DNA from: Colletotrichum lupini
Lineage: Eukaryota > Ascomycota > Sordariomycetes > Glomerellales > Glomerellaceae
Assembly (NCBI RefSeq): GCF_023278565.1
Contig: NC_064679.1
Span: forward strand, 62,001-126,000
Length of the DNA stretch: 64,000 nucleotides
Direction: 5' to 3'
Shown here: positions 31,508 to 42,836 of the stretch, in pieces
How the letters are laid out: every line of letters starts with the position of its first letter
Numbering within the stretch: position 1 is the first letter of the stretch
Notes under the pieces: generated by a model
Told to the model about the DNA's origin: nothing
Databases searched by the model: none
The model's input: only the letters and a program-made list of their open reading frames with translations
Position numbers and translations under genes: made by a program

Positions 31508-33187
31508 ATGACAATGGCAGACGAAAGTACCCACCGCCTCATTCCACATGTTGTGGCCGAGCAGGTTGCGCGAGACCCAGATCGCATTTGGGCTTCATAC
31601 GCCATCAGTAAGGACATCGCCAAAGACGGGTTCCGCGATGTCACCATCCGTCAGCTATCAAGAGCAGTAGACAGAGTGGCGTGGCACATCGAGGCCAACA
31701 TCGGAAAGAGCACAACATTCGACACGTTGCTCTACTTTGGCCTCCCCGACATCAGATACGCAATCAACGTCATCGCCGCCATGAAGACGGGCCACCAGAT
31801 CCTGCTGTGTTCTCACTTCAACAGCCTCATTTACAACTTGAGTCTTTGCGAGAAGAAGGATTGTCACAATGTGATGCGGAGCGAGGGCGTAGACGCCATG
31901 GTCGATCCGCTGTTGGCGGCGAGACCGATGAAGACCTTTCCCGCACCATCTCTAGACAGCCTTCTCGATGATGATGGCGATGTAGACCCGTACCCTTACA
32001 CGCGGACCTACGAGGAAGGCATCGACGATCCGGCGGCCGTGGGACACACCTCGGGCACGACGGGACTGCCTAAGCCTGTCACCTGGACACAGAGGTCCTT
32101 TGTCGTCGTCGATACCGTCTGGCGCTTCCTTCCAGATCTCGATGGCCGACCGTCCTATCACAAGGTTCTCTCAAAGGGGAAGCGCTGCTACCAGACCATG
32201 CCCATCTTCCACCCCTTTGGCTTCTTCTCAGCCGTCACCGACCCCCTCTTCCGGAAAAAGGTCCTTGTCTTGGGCCCCAACACCCTCGGTCCCATCCCGC
32301 CATCGACACTTGAACTGATGTTTGAGCACGGCGACTTTGACTGCTTGGCTGGAGTACCGATTTACCTAGAAATGGTGGCAAAATCCCCCGTGTGCCTCGC
32401 CTCCGTCGAAAAGAAACTAAAGTTCATCTTCTACGCGGGTGGCGCGCTCAGCAAACCCGCCGGCGACGCGCTCTCGGCCCGTACAAAGCTTGACCAGCTC
32501 ATCGGGTCCACCGAGGCCGGCGCCGCCCTAGGTCACGAGACGGACCGCGAGGACTGGGACTGGTTCTGCCTCAACGACGAAGAGAGCGGGATCGTCTGGG
32601 AAGCCTGCGAGGTCAAGGGGTCCGGGTCTGAGGGCGAGCCGCAAGAACAGGTTTACGAGATGACGTTTGTGAGAAACCCCAAGGTGGAGAAGCAGCAGCA
32701 CGTCTTCTGGCACAGTAACGTCGTCGACGGCGTCTTCCGGAGCAATGATTTGTTTGTGAAGCATCCCACCAAGGCGCACCATTGGAAGTTCTACTCAAGG
32801 AGGGACGATATCGTGGTGACCAAGTTTGGTTGGAATGTCAATCCCATGTTGTTGGAGAGGGAGATTGCGCAGCATCCGGCGGTGAAGCATGTTGTTGTCG
32901 GCGGGACGGGGAGGCGGCATATTTGTGCTGTTATTGATCTTGCCGATGACGGTCAAGGGACGTCGGAAGAGGAGATGTTGGATAGTATCTGGCCCTTCGT
33001 GCAGAAGGGTAACGAGATCTTGGATGCGGCTGGTCAGTTGGCCAAGGAGAGGATCTTGTTTAGTCGAAAGGCAAAGCCGTTCCCCATTGCCGGGAAGGGC
33101 AATGTACAGAGGGTGGCGGTTCTCAAGTTGTATCAGGACGATATTGATGACATGTATGCCAGAGTTGGGGACGGACCTGGATTGTAG
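31508..33187 (+). CDS. Stand-alone adenylation (AMP-binding) protein, NRPS-like/carboxylate-activating type
   Basis: One exon of 559 residues (a second ATG lies two codons downstream). The protein is one adenylate-forming domain: the P-loop VGHTSGTTGLPKPVTW (about residues 178–193), the A5-like IGSTEAGAALG (about 332–342), a Y/F-S-R-R-D-D-I-V-V core motif (about 430) and the A10-like IAGKGNVQRVAVLKLY near the end, with the conserved Lys. It looks like the A-domain of fungal NRPS-like reductases (A–T–R type). However, it stops about 28 residues after GKGNVQR, with no carrier protein, reductase or thioesterase part. Role by family: ATP-dependent activation of a carboxylic acid to its acyl-adenylate. 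Whether it transfers to CoA, to a separate carrier protein or to another acceptor is unknown. A reductase and an exporter gene follow within 4.5 kb. Confidence 0.87.
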   Translation: MTMADESTHRLIPHVVAEQVARDPDRIWASYAISKDIAKDGFRDVTIRQLSRAVDRVAWHIEANIGKSTTFDTLLYFGLPDIRYAINVIAAMKTGHQILLCSHFNSLIYNLSLCEKKDCHNVMRSEGVDAMVDPLLAARPMKTFPAPSLDSLLDDDGDVDPYPYTRTYEEGIDDPAAVGHTSGTTGLPKPVTWTQRSFVVVDTVWRFLPDLDGRPSYHKVLSKGKRCYQTMPIFHPFGFFSAVTDPLFRKKVLVLGPNTLGPIPPSTLELMFEHGDFDCLAGVPIYLEMVAKSPVCLASVEKKLKFIFYAGGALSKPAGDALSARTKLDQLIGSTEAGAALGHETDREDWDWFCLNDEESGIVWEACEVKGSGSEGEPQEQVYEMTFVRNPKVEKQQHVFWHSNVVDGVFRSNDLFVKHPTKAHHWKFYSRRDDIVVTKFGWNVNPMLLEREIAQHPAVKHVVVGGTGRRHICAVIDLADDGQGTSEEEMLDSIWPFVQKGNEILDAAGQLAKERILFSRKAKPFPIAGKGNVQRVAVLKLYQDDIDDMYARVGDGPGL

Positions 33188-34324
33188 GTGGGCAAAAGAT
33201 TGATCCTGAGCAGTTTGAAGAGGCTCCCGGCTGGTGTACTTAGCTTCCATGTCTTTACAGAAATATTGAGGGCATATAACTAGTAAATTAGTTGATACTG
33301 CCATTCTTCCTGACACCTGTCAGGGTCAGATAACCCCGTACCGTAAGATTGTATCTCTATGCTGCGGTTAAATAATAATGCCAGGAGACTTGTTGGACCG
33401 AACAAAAAGTCCGTACTAATTGATGTGGTTGTGTCTGATATGGCTTGAGCCAGAGTATTAACTCCAGTATCTACGATGTTAGAGTTCAATTGGCTTACAA
33501 ACAGACTCAAACTGCGTGTAGGAATACGCCAATTTTGAGTTGCTGTTGTATGTCAGATAAAGGCACAATACTATCAATGACTTAGTACTAAGGCGCCGGG
33601 GCTCTAGAGCGCTGGATTGGTCCGGATTTCCGAAACTAGCATCAACTGATACAGGTCAACTCCTGTTAACTAACGATGCATTCACTAGAAAGCGAGACCG
33701 AGATTTGTCTCAACTATCCGACTTCATAACGATAGATGACTAAAGTAGCGGACTTTGGGCAGCGGACTTTCATAACTTACCTAGTGGGCGCAACATTGCC
33801 AGGCATTGGATTTGTAATCCGATCTGAAGCCCATGCTCTGCCCCTCATCTGATGTGATGGACTGTGGGTGCGATCACCACGCACGGGGCGGGGACCCGGG
33901 CGGGGCCCTTTGGAAGCGGCTCGCCCGGACCTGCGTTTCCCTGCGCTGAAGCGAGGCCCCCGTGTTTGATTGGAAGAGTTTTGAAGATGTTGAGGAGGGA
34001 GGCCATGTGGTTGTAGCGGGTGTTCCCTTGTCCGAGGGGGAAATGGAACCTAATGCCTTGTACAGTGGTGTAAGGAACCGGGAGGTATCCTCTTTTCGGG
34101 AACGTATTCGGGATGGAGACTGGATGCATGGAATCTAGAAGTACAAAGAAGAGCTTCAAGTCCCGGAAGTCTTGACGTCACTGGCTTCGATATTAGAGCT
34201 TCAATTCTTATACATTGCAGCACGATTCTTTACCTCGACAGTATTCGAAACTTTAGGGATTGTCAAGTCTCATCCAAACAGAACTTACGCACTCTATCAT
34301 AAGCAAAGCACATCGTCACTTACC
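33188..34324. other. Intergenic region
   Basis: About 1.1 kb without a credible gene; the minus-strand open frame at 33845–34159 matches nothing recognisable. A short 7-bp palindrome (CCTGACA/TGTCAGG) lies near 33309–33324. Confidence 0.45.
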
Positions 34325-35371
34325 ATGAAAGAAGCCATCGTCAACGCCGACCTCTCGGTCGACATCAAGGACTCCCCCATCCCCGAACCGGGCCCAGGCG
34401 AGCTCCTCGTCAAAGTCATCGTCTCCGGCACGAACCCAAAGGACTGGAAACTCCCCTTTTGGTTCCAAGCCGCCTCCAACTCGGGCGATGACGTAGCCGG
34501 CACAGTCGAGAAGGTCGGCGCCGAGGTCTACGAGTTCGCAAAGGGCGATCGCGTCGCCGGGTTCCACATCATGCGCACAGCCAACGGCAGCTTCGCAGAG
34601 TACGCCATTGTTCCCGCCTACACCACCTTCCACCTCCCCGCCAGCGTGTCCTACGAGGAGGCCGCGACGGTGCCGCTGGCGGCGTATACCGCTGCTGTCG
34701 CGTTGTTTCACTCGCTTGAGATTCCCTCGCCCTGGGATCGCAAGAGGGAGACCAAGGCGCCGGTGGTGATTTACGGCGCCAGCACGGCGATTGGGGCGTT
34801 TGGTATCAAGCTTGCCAAGAAGGCGGGCGTGCACCCCCTCATCGCCATCGGAAGCAAGAACAGCGCGTTCGTCACGCCTCTGCTAGAGGAAGCCAAGGGC
34901 GACGTGTTCTTGGATTACACGCAGTTCGATTCGCAGGACAAGTTGGCCGAGAAGCTGAGGGAGGTGATCAAGGCGACCGGACAGCGATCGTTCAGGGTCT
35001 TTGACACGGTCAGCGAGAAGGGATCGTTCCAGATGCTTAGCAAGGCCATCGCCGGCCCGCCTGAGGATGGCACGGGGTTCAAGCCGAGAGTCACGACGGT
35101 GTTGCCCGGTAACGACTTTAGCGACGTCGATCCTACCGTCGAGGTCGTGGTCACGAGCGTCGGCTTCGTGCACGAGGAGGAGGGCCAGGGCAGGCTGTTT
35201 GGCCTGATTTGGGCGCGGGTGTTTGCCGAGGCGCTGAGGACGGGGTGGATGAAGGCGCACCCGTATGAGGTTGTTAAGGGCCTCGAGGGCGTCAAGACGG
35301 CTCTCGATGGGTTGAAGAATGGTACCGTCCGTTCCAAGAAGATGGTTATCCGTGTTGCGGACGGCAATTAG
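34325..35371 (+). CDS. ToxD-like zinc-independent medium-chain dehydrogenase/reductase (enoyl reductase type)
   Basis: One exon of 348 residues starting at MKEAIVNADLSV; upstream in-frame codons lack an ATG. The GroES-like N-terminal half is clear (PIPEPGPGELLVKVIVSGTN, then NPKDWKLPFW). The catalytic-zinc Cys/His set of alcohol dehydrogenases is missing, as in quinone/enoyl reductases. Then come GDDVAGTVEKVGAEVYEFAK, GDRVAGFH and the Rossmann half with VIYGASTAIGAFGIKLAKKA for NAD(P)H binding. The end KTALDGLKNGTVRSKKMVIR is typical of the fungal ToxD/trans-enoyl-reductase group. Such enzymes reduce enoyl or quinone-like C=C bonds, often beside secondary-metabolite synthases, but many act elsewhere. 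The neighbouring adenylation enzyme (upstream, same strand) and MFS exporter (downstream, opposite strand) suggest but do not prove a shared pathway. Confidence 0.88.
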   Translation: MKEAIVNADLSVDIKDSPIPEPGPGELLVKVIVSGTNPKDWKLPFWFQAASNSGDDVAGTVEKVGAEVYEFAKGDRVAGFHIMRTANGSFAEYAIVPAYTTFHLPASVSYEEAATVPLAAYTAAVALFHSLEIPSPWDRKRETKAPVVIYGASTAIGAFGIKLAKKAGVHPLIAIGSKNSAFVTPLLEEAKGDVFLDYTQFDSQDKLAEKLREVIKATGQRSFRVFDTVSEKGSFQMLSKAIAGPPEDGTGFKPRVTTVLPGNDFSDVDPTVEVVVTSVGFVHEEEGQGRLFGLIWARVFAEALRTGWMKAHPYEVVKGLEGVKTALDGLKNGTVRSKKMVIRVADGN

Positions 35372-35770
35372 TTGGCGAGATGTTAGTGGTAGTGTAGTTG
35401 ACAGCATGAAGATCAAAAAATTGCTTGTCTTATTTAAGGTGCTTACGGCTTGCAGGACAGCTTTCGCCACGTGGGATCGCAGATGATGACTGACATGTAA
35501 TCTATTTTTATTCTTCTTCCGCATTCAATCGGAGGATTCTCCAAAAGATGCGGCATGCTATCCCGAGTAGACGGATGTTCCCCGCCCATACCGCCATTCA
35601 GTTCCGATCACATCAAGCAAATGCTCCTAACCCGTAACGCCTCCCAATTCATAGCTTACATTCTGAAATCACGCCAAGGAACAAAGGGAAATGATGAGCT
35701 CTGGACGCGAAAATCCCCGAGCTGAAGGAGTGAAATCGCCGAGAAGCTCGACTACATCTCCGAGCCTCGA
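35372..35770. other. Convergent spacer
   Basis: It lies between the reductase (plus) and the MFS transporter (minus). No gene was seen. Confidence 0.45.
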
Positions 35771-37687
35771 CTACGCCATGCCTACATGGACATCCTTGCC
35801 CTTGACACTCTTCCACTCCACAAACACGGAGCCGATGATGGTCGCCGAGGCCGTCACAGCACTCACTAGGAACGCCTGTGCTAGGGCGTCGCTGTAGGCG
35901 TGCTCTACCGCGGGCAGGAGGGACGGATCGATGGTCTTGCGGATGGCTGTCACACCCGCGGCGATGACGGAGTGGGGGTCAATGGTCGGGATGTACTCGA
36001 CTAGGCTCTCCACGAGCTTGTTGGTAAAGACTGTCTGGCCGATGGCGACAAAGATGGCACCGCCAACCGTTTGTGTGAAGATGATGATGGCGGTTCCCGT
36101 GGGCACGTCGGCCATGTCGAGGACCACCTGCACAGCCATTAAAGGCTGCTGCATAGCGGCGCCGACTCCGGCACCGGCGAGAATCTGGTAGCCGATCCAC
36201 ATCGCGGAGGATGTGTTGGGGTTGAAGGTGGAGATGAGGCCGTATCCGATTCCCATGAGAATCGAGCCAAGAATCATCCATGGGGTGTACAGGCCCCAGA
36301 TAGTGACAGCGGCACCGGCAACGAGTGAAGCGATGATGTTGCTGACCAGCATGGGCAAATTTCTGACTCCCGAGTTGACGGCGGAGACACCCTGAACGGA
36401 CTGGAACCAGATGGGCAGGAAGTAGACAGACAAAAGAAAGGCGGCGCCGGTGTTGAAGGCGAAGAAGGAGGATGACCAGACTGAGCGCTGCTTGAAAATG
36501 CGCGGCGGGACTGTGGCGTTTTCCTGGCCAAGGTACTGCAAGTAGAGGAAGCCCGCCATGCCGAAGCCGAAAATCAGGAAGAGAACGATGACGCGGGCAG
36601 AGGCCCAGGGGTATGTGACGCCACCCCAGTGAAGAGCGAGAAGGAGGCAGATGATGGCCGGCATGAAGAGCATGTTTCCGAGAGGGTCCATCTGGATGAA
36701 GCGCGTTCGCCATGTCTCTTGGGGAATGGAGCGGACGGGATCAGGGAAGAAGAAGAGAATGACAAAGATGGTGACGGCTCCCTATCTACGGCGTTAGCAC
36801 GGTGGCATCAAAGACGAGGAATCGAAAACAACTTACAATCGGCAGGTTAATGTAGAAACACCACCGCCACGTCAGACTATCTGTAAAGACACCACCCAGC
36901 AAAGGACCAGCGACGGACGAGATACCCCACATGCTACCAACGGCACCAGTGTAGATGGGACGCTTCTCGAGAGGCACGCTATAGGCGAGGATGATGAGTG
37001 CTCCGGCAAAAATGCCGGCTGAACCTACTCCCGCGATGGCGCGGCCAATGATCAGAGCGATACTGTTGGGTGCGACACCGCAGATCAAGCTGCCCAGCTC
37101 GAAGATGGCGATGGTGATCAAATACACCCACTTAATGCTGAAGAAGCTGTAAAATTTGCCAAAGAGCAGCTGGAGAGAGGCTGTCGTGAGGAGGTAGGCA
37201 CTGCCATACCAGCCGACGTCGTTCAAGCTCTTGAACTCATCCGTGATACGCGGGATGGCGGTGGCTATGATGGAGTTGTCTAGGTGGTGGTTATGGTCAG
37301 CTGTAGCTCTACCCTATTGAAGGAGTGTGTAAATTGGGGAGACGGTTCCTTACCGAGAGCCATCAAAAACACACTGAAACACAATGCCATGACAATCAAA
37401 GCCAGCTTCATTCCCTTGGGATATTCGAGATCGTCTTCGTTATTTACGATCTCGGCTTGTTCTGACTTGGCGGAAGGTATTCTCGATAGCTCGCTATACG
37501 GGACAGGAGGGAGTAGGATGGGATCAATTCGTATATCTTGAAACGATGCGGCAGAGCTCGCGATGTCCTTTTCCATCTCATCGTAGTTTGAGCTCGAGTC
37601 GCTTGGTGTCAGGGTTGACGCCCTTGACTGCAGGAATGTCGGAGGAGCCATGAAGGACGGCACTGCGGCCTTCTGAGCGTCGAACAT
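35771..37687 (-). CDS. MFS multidrug/toxin exporter, DHA14 (14-TM) type
   Basis: Three exons on the minus strand, 37687–37354, 37279–36837 and 36781–35771, with introns of 74 and 55 nt, give 595 residues. The first ~85 residues are a hydrophilic cytosolic arm with a [11 protein letters not shown] acidic patch. Membrane segments start at [20 protein letters not shown], and the DHA signature [16 protein letters not shown] spans intron 1. Motif A-like ([15 protein letters not shown]) and motif C ([20 protein letters not shown], then [14 protein letters not shown]) are present. About 14 helices are visible overall, which is the DHA14/Tri12-type layout. Such transporters act at the plasma membrane as proton antiporters exporting drugs or the cell's own toxins. 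Substrate unknown. It faces the ToxD-like reductase tail to tail. Splice phases are consistent (1 and 0). Confidence 0.92.
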
Positions 37688-39340
37688 GTTGGCGATGACG
37701 ACGAGACGGTCGAATGCTGTAGAGAGGGTTGAGAGGTCTACAAGTGCCAGTGAAGTAGAGTCGGGTACTCGGGATGGAGCAGTGACACGATGCGGAAGGC
37801 AGATGAGATGGCAGCGCTACTCTGTTGATCTTGTTTGTTTATCCTGATGAGGAGACTGGGAAACAAGGATACTGTAGGGGAGAAGATCACGGATTCTATA
37901 TAGATCAAGTTACGTGTGTTGAACGTGTCAGTCCTTTGGGGGAACTTCCGACCAAGACCATGGCCTTGCCGAGGACGTGGATGCTGGGGTCGGAAGCAGA
38001 CGGTGATGGTCGCGCTGGGAGAGTAGAGAGCGCAAGTCCCCGAGACACTTGTCAGGGCTCCCATGTCACACCGGCTTGCTTCCGGTAAGGGCAGGAGTAC
38101 AGAAGGTGAGGTCGCGCTGCCTCTGACTCTGGCTGGTGAACGAGAGGCGGACGCCAAGTATCGGCCCCTTGGTGTTGTACAAGAGACGGTACCCTGGGAG
38201 GGGGCCAGACGTTGTCTCAGATGTCTTGGGGGCTCTTCCTCCATGCGTCGAACGGTGTGCTGTGTAAGCTGGAGCCATACCTGGTGGCGTAGTCGGGATG
38301 ATGATGACGAGCTAGTACAGGATGCAGTAAGTGGACGTTAGCCAACAAGGCAACTTAGCAAGCGCCGGCACTGGGCATGCACACGGTACTTGGACTGGGA
38401 TGGGAGAACATCATCCCTCTCCGTCGCACTTAAGACTAGGCAGTAAGGGCAGCGGAAGGACGCGACACCCACACGGAATGGCAAAAGACGGGAGGCTCCA
38501 AGACCAGAGACGGGTAGAGAGCGTCATTGGCGGGTCCCTCGTAAGCTCCGAGCCATTGAATGCTGGCGAACGAAGACTAGACCAGACGAGATAGAATCGA
38601 TAAGGGGCTTCCAGGAGAGACGAGACGGGTCAGGGTTCAAGACAATTGCTCAGTGATGTGATGCGATGGGCGAGGGCATCTTCAAGTCGCACAACGAGGG
38701 CCTCAAGTAGTGAGAAAGGGCGGCAGGCTGCTTCTTCTGCACGATGCTGCAATCAGTTCGAGGGTCTTAGATGCCGCTCACTCGATGCATCCAGCCTGAC
38801 GTTGAACTGTTGAATGCAAGTGCCCGATAGATTGATCAAAGGCTGTTGACGTGCAGTTTGATGGACATGAATGGCAACGCGCAATGTCCTCCGTTTGCTC
38901 TGCGTCCATTTCCGGGAGACAAGTACGTACCGCCGCTCCAACCAGTCTGGTCACGTGCTGACTCATGGTGTTAGTCATCAATCGAATGATGACTAAGGTA
39001 AGGTGAGGGATGTTCCCTCCGCGCGCCTTGAACAACTCCGTCGATATTGCTTTACACAAACTCTACTTTCTCCTTGACTTCTCCATTCGGACCTCAAAAT
39101 TGGACTGTCTCGAATCTTCTCAGTGTTTTCCTTCGGTACCTTCGAATGGCCCGCCAGGAAGCGAGAAACTGCGCCGCACGAGACCAACACGAACAGGTTC
39201 TAGCGAAGCCGTTAGATCCAAGCGGCCAGACGGAGCCCCCCCAGTTCTCGTTCGGCGGTGAGGCTTAGCATCACGGAGGGAGTCCTCCAAGTAATCAAGG
39301 ACCACAGTTACGCTCGCCCATCTCTTGTCACTTAACAGAT
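37688..39340. other. Gene-poor stretch upstream of the MFS gene
   Basis: About 1.6 kb with only short, unrecognisable open frames. The left end probably holds the MFS promoter. No repeats of note were seen. Confidence 0.4.
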
Positions 39341-39918
39341 CTAGTCGCACCACAGACTCAACACCCCAGATTGTCCAACCATTGGAACAGTTTCCAGAGT
39401 TTTGGTTGCGACCGGGAGAACCCTCGCTGCCTTCGCGGGACCAAAATGCATTCCTGCCGCTCTGTCAACCTGACTTGGGTCGTTTGGGTCTCCGACTTGG
39501 GTTCGATTGTTCCTCAATGTGCCACCCCGTTGTGCGACAACTGTCGCCATCTCCTCTTCGAGTTTCTCTGATAATCGTTGGCGTCTCCTTTGTTCCATCG
39601 AAATTCTAGGTCTCCTTGACAAGGATCTACCCCTCGCCCTGCCTGCCATCAAGCTATCAATGGGAAAGGCGGCCAGGCTTGCGCTTCTCGCATCAATAAT
39701 GTCAACTTGGCGATCCAACCCCTCATCATAGCAGGTCTGTTATTTCTACGAAAAGACAAGGGAGCATGTTCATAAATACGGTGACGCACGTGGCTCGAGA
39801 TCGATGGGAGGTTACGTTCACAACACCATGACACCACGACACGCGCTTCTGCTACTGAGATGGGATCGGCGCTACGTTTCCTTTTGACACAAACGCGATT
39901 GCTGACATGTTCATGCAT
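39341..39918 (-). CDS. Hypothetical small basic protein (doubtful)
   Basis: Exon 39918–39790 starts MHEHVSNRV. A 53-nt GT–AG intron (39737–39789) joins it in phase to 39736–39341, giving 174 residues. The second exon contains a charged, helix-forming stretch (SRRPRISMEQRRRQRLSEKL followed by EEEMATVV) flanked by disordered sequence. I recognise no domain. It is kept because the phase, splice sites and helix look coherent, but open frames on the other strand are of similar length, so it could be chance. Confidence 0.25.
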
Positions 39919-41387
39919 TTAGTCCGCTCAGTGCTCATATTCAGACAATCTTGCCCCGTTCTGTCCTTATCTTCCCGCGTGGGGCATGGTACTCGACATT
40001 CACTCTATGCCGTCTCCCCCACAAGTCCGCGAGACACGACACCTCGATCGAGGCACATACCTCGAATGTTTGCGTCGTAATTTCAACATGTAACCGATTT
40101 CCCGGTCCTTGCGCTCCGCCACGAGTCTCTACGCCGTCTCATTGCACCAACTCCACGCCATCAACGTCGACAAGCCCTCTGGCGTGGACCGACTCGGCCT
40201 CCGGGGTACCTACACCATCAAATCAACGTTGCCTTTACTCCAAGACGCTATCGTCGACGGCCAGCACTACCCCAGTACCAGAACTAGGAATGTCTCGGGA
40301 GTCAAAGACACCATTGGCGCCGCCACAAAGTTTTCAACAAATTCGAGGTCGTCTACATCTCTACCTTCGAAGCTGGCCTCTCGCTCTGTCGCCCCTATTC
40401 AGCTCTAGCTCAACCCGTCCCCCTGTTCACAAAGCCGTTGACACCATGCGAGGGTTCAGCCAGAGGCGTTTCGAAACAAGTGGCTGCTGTCGCTGCGCTA
40501 CTTTGCAGGCGCACCTGTCAAAACCACCGCCGTATTGATCCTCCGTCCAGTTATTGCGGCTGATCTGAGACATGATCGAGCAATGTATTCGGCGACGAGA
40601 CTGTTCCAGAACTCGGCTCTTTGCGGGCATTTGACGAGAATCCATGAGGGGCATCAGCATCGACAGCGACATCAACCTCGGCTGCCGGCATGCCCGCCGT
40701 TGTCCTTGACTGACGAGCAAACAAATAATCCGATGAGGCAATGCTGGTCGCACTTGAATGTGCGTGTGGAACACTCGGTCGTCGGTTGTATCCGCTGGAT
40801 GCAGTTTGCACGGCGAGGTTTGACAAGCATCACTTGCAGCGCATACGCGGATATCGGTGTTATCTCTCGTCGCTTGAAGCGTTTGCTTCATCTCAGTCAA
40901 TGTTTTTGATTTGCGTATCCGGCCCGCTAATGTTTGTGCCAGCTACATACCGAGATCGAGGTTCTGGGCCACGGTCCCAGGACTGTTCAACCGCTTCGGA
41001 GCTTGAATATCTTTTAGGGTATTACCGATCTCGCTTGCCATCCATGCTTCCTAGGAGACGGGCGTATCGTGGTCATTCGCCTGTCTTATCCTCGATAGTC
41101 GGCATGTTTTCGTCGAAACCCGTCAGAACACACCTCGTCTATCGCGTGCGTTCTGGCAGAATTGTAATGAACAGCTTTGTCTTCTGTGTTTGTTTCTATA
41201 TGCCCGGCGTGAGGGGCCTATGGCTTCTTCGTCAAAGCTATGTGCAGACTGATAATGCTATGCCATGCTCCCGTTTCTATCTATTAGTCTATCTATTATA
41301 ATAACACTCTACAGGCATTTTCTCATGCAACTATGGTCCTTATCTACGAATCGACTCTGGTTCGAGGTAGACCGATAGCAACTAAGG
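39919..41387. other. Gene-poor stretch
   Basis: Several overlapping open frames on both strands (for example 39951–40538 plus and 40427–40900 minus) lack domains and a consistent codon pattern. I cannot support a gene; a decayed coding sequence is possible. Confidence 0.4.
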
Positions 41388-42836
41388 TCAAGCCGTTACT
41401 TCCTCCTTGATACACCCTGTACTCCATATCATTTCGATGCCCAGCGATTGGAATCGGGCATCCATAGTGTCTACGCAATGCACATCAAGGTCGCTTTTCT
41501 CTCTGAACTCGTCATAGTTGACCTGAACAACCTTCAGATTGGGTAACGTAAACAAAGATTCTTCGGCAAGCCGCCTGAGCTTTTCCTTGCAGTTTTGGTC
41601 TGCATGCAAGATCTCAACCCGACGAATGGACGCTGGCAAGACTTCGGCCAACCTCCATTCGGTGTATAGATCCACTCCATATTCCAAGAGAACTGCTCTT
41701 GGGGTGTTGTCGATTGCCGCTTGATCAAATACAAGCTCCTCTAGATGCTCAAAGGAGCGGAAAGACCAAGCTATCCCGCCAGACGCAACTTGCCGGGAGT
41801 CTGCCCTAGACGACCGACTACAATTGTGAGAAAGACGCAGTTTCCGTAGAGTATGGCGAACCGGGTCAAATGCCTGAAGCAATTTTGACATATCCCAATA
41901 GTCGAATCCCGAGTTGCGGTAGATTTCTTTCGCTGTGACTGCCAGCTCCTCCAAACTCGGGCAGCACTTCACCAATAGATTGAGATCTTCAAAGCCTATC
42001 TCGCTCAGCGACAATCTCCGAAGATTGCCCAACTTCAGCGTCCAAGGCTTCACGAGAGTCCAAGGACTTTGACCGTCGAAGAGACTGCAATGCATTGAAT
42101 GCAAGTTTTCAAGATTTGGCGCCGCGGCGAAGAGCGCAGAGGCCTCATAAATGTGATGGTTCTTCCTGACGCCCCTGAGAGCAATTGATCGGAGTGCAGG
42201 GAAGGAAGCCCGACTATCTCTGATATGCTCATAGTCCACAAAGCTATCACGGGCTATGAGAAGCATAGCGAGGTTCGGCGATAGCAGAATTGCCAACTCC
42301 CCGAGCCAGTGGTGAATCTTCCGCCGCTGGATTCGTAACAAAGCTTCGGGCTGACCGGAGAACCCACTCCATATCTTCGTTTGGAGATAGCCCCTGCTCG
42401 GAGCGTGCCGTAGCGCGCCAGCATCTTCGGTCGCTTTGATGAGGAGTGGAGCTAGTTCTGGCGTGCACCCTCTGATCACGTCGTTCTCTACCAGTTGTAG
42501 CGTTCTGGTGTGAGATGCCAGATCCGGACGCTGTATGATGCTGCGCAGGAAGACGGGCAGCTTGTCGTCGTACTCGTCGTCTTGTGAGGGCTTGCTAGGC
42601 TGCGCTCCGATACCGCAATCATGCCTTTGGAGTAACCCGCCCGTGGCGAAGTCGTGGAAAAGGAACGGCTGAGCAACAGCGCAAAATCCTCTGGAAACGC
42701 GACAAAGTCGTGATAGTGTTCTCTTGCTGAGTCGATAATCGTCGCTTTCAGCATCGGGAAAAGTCCCTTGGTATCGACAGTGGAAGCAGAGTAATGAGCA
42801 GATTTGCTCCACAAGCTCGAGAGGCAGCGAAGCCAT
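41388..42836 (-). CDS. F-box-like protein with leucine-rich C-terminal region
   Basis: One exon of 482 residues. The N-terminus MASLPLELVEQICSLL matches the start of an F-box (LPxELxxxI), followed by TLSRLCRVSRGFCAVAQPFL, the second half of the motif. F-box proteins link substrates to the SCF ubiquitin ligase through Skp1. From about residue 190 onward there are irregular leucine-rich units (FPALRSIALRGV, NLENLHSMHCSL, LGNLRRLSLSEIGF, CPSLEELAVTAKEIY, TLRKLRLSHNCS), the usual substrate-binding part in fungal F-box/LRR-like proteins. The last ~60 residues continue the pattern (LPNLKVVQVNYDEF). The substrate is unknown. The gene is intact and lies 0.7 kb from the RIP-mutated retrotransposon, with normal codon composition. 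Confidence 0.75.
   Translation of the reverse strand: MASLPLELVEQICSLLCFHCRYQGTFPDAESDDYRLSKRTLSRLCRVSRGFCAVAQPFLFHDFATGGLLQRHDCGIGAQPSKPSQDDEYDDKLPVFLRSIIQRPDLASHTRTLQLVENDVIRGCTPELAPLLIKATEDAGALRHAPSRGYLQTKIWSGFSGQPEALLRIQRRKIHHWLGELAILLSPNLAMLLIARDSFVDYEHIRDSRASFPALRSIALRGVRKNHHIYEASALFAAAPNLENLHSMHCSLFDGQSPWTLVKPWTLKLGNLRRLSLSEIGFEDLNLLVKCCPSLEELAVTAKEIYRNSGFDYWDMSKLLQAFDPVRHTLRKLRLSHNCSRSSRADSRQVASGGIAWSFRSFEHLEELVFDQAAIDNTPRAVLLEYGVDLYTEWRLAEVLPASIRRVEILHADQNCKEKLRRLAEESLFTLPNLKVVQVNYDEFREKSDLDVHCVDTMDARFQSLGIEMIWSTGCIKEEVTA

Noticed and set aside
39951..40538. 195-codon Ser/Pro-rich open frame
   Set aside because: Two other frames are equally open in the same stretch, and none carries a domain or coherent splice partner.
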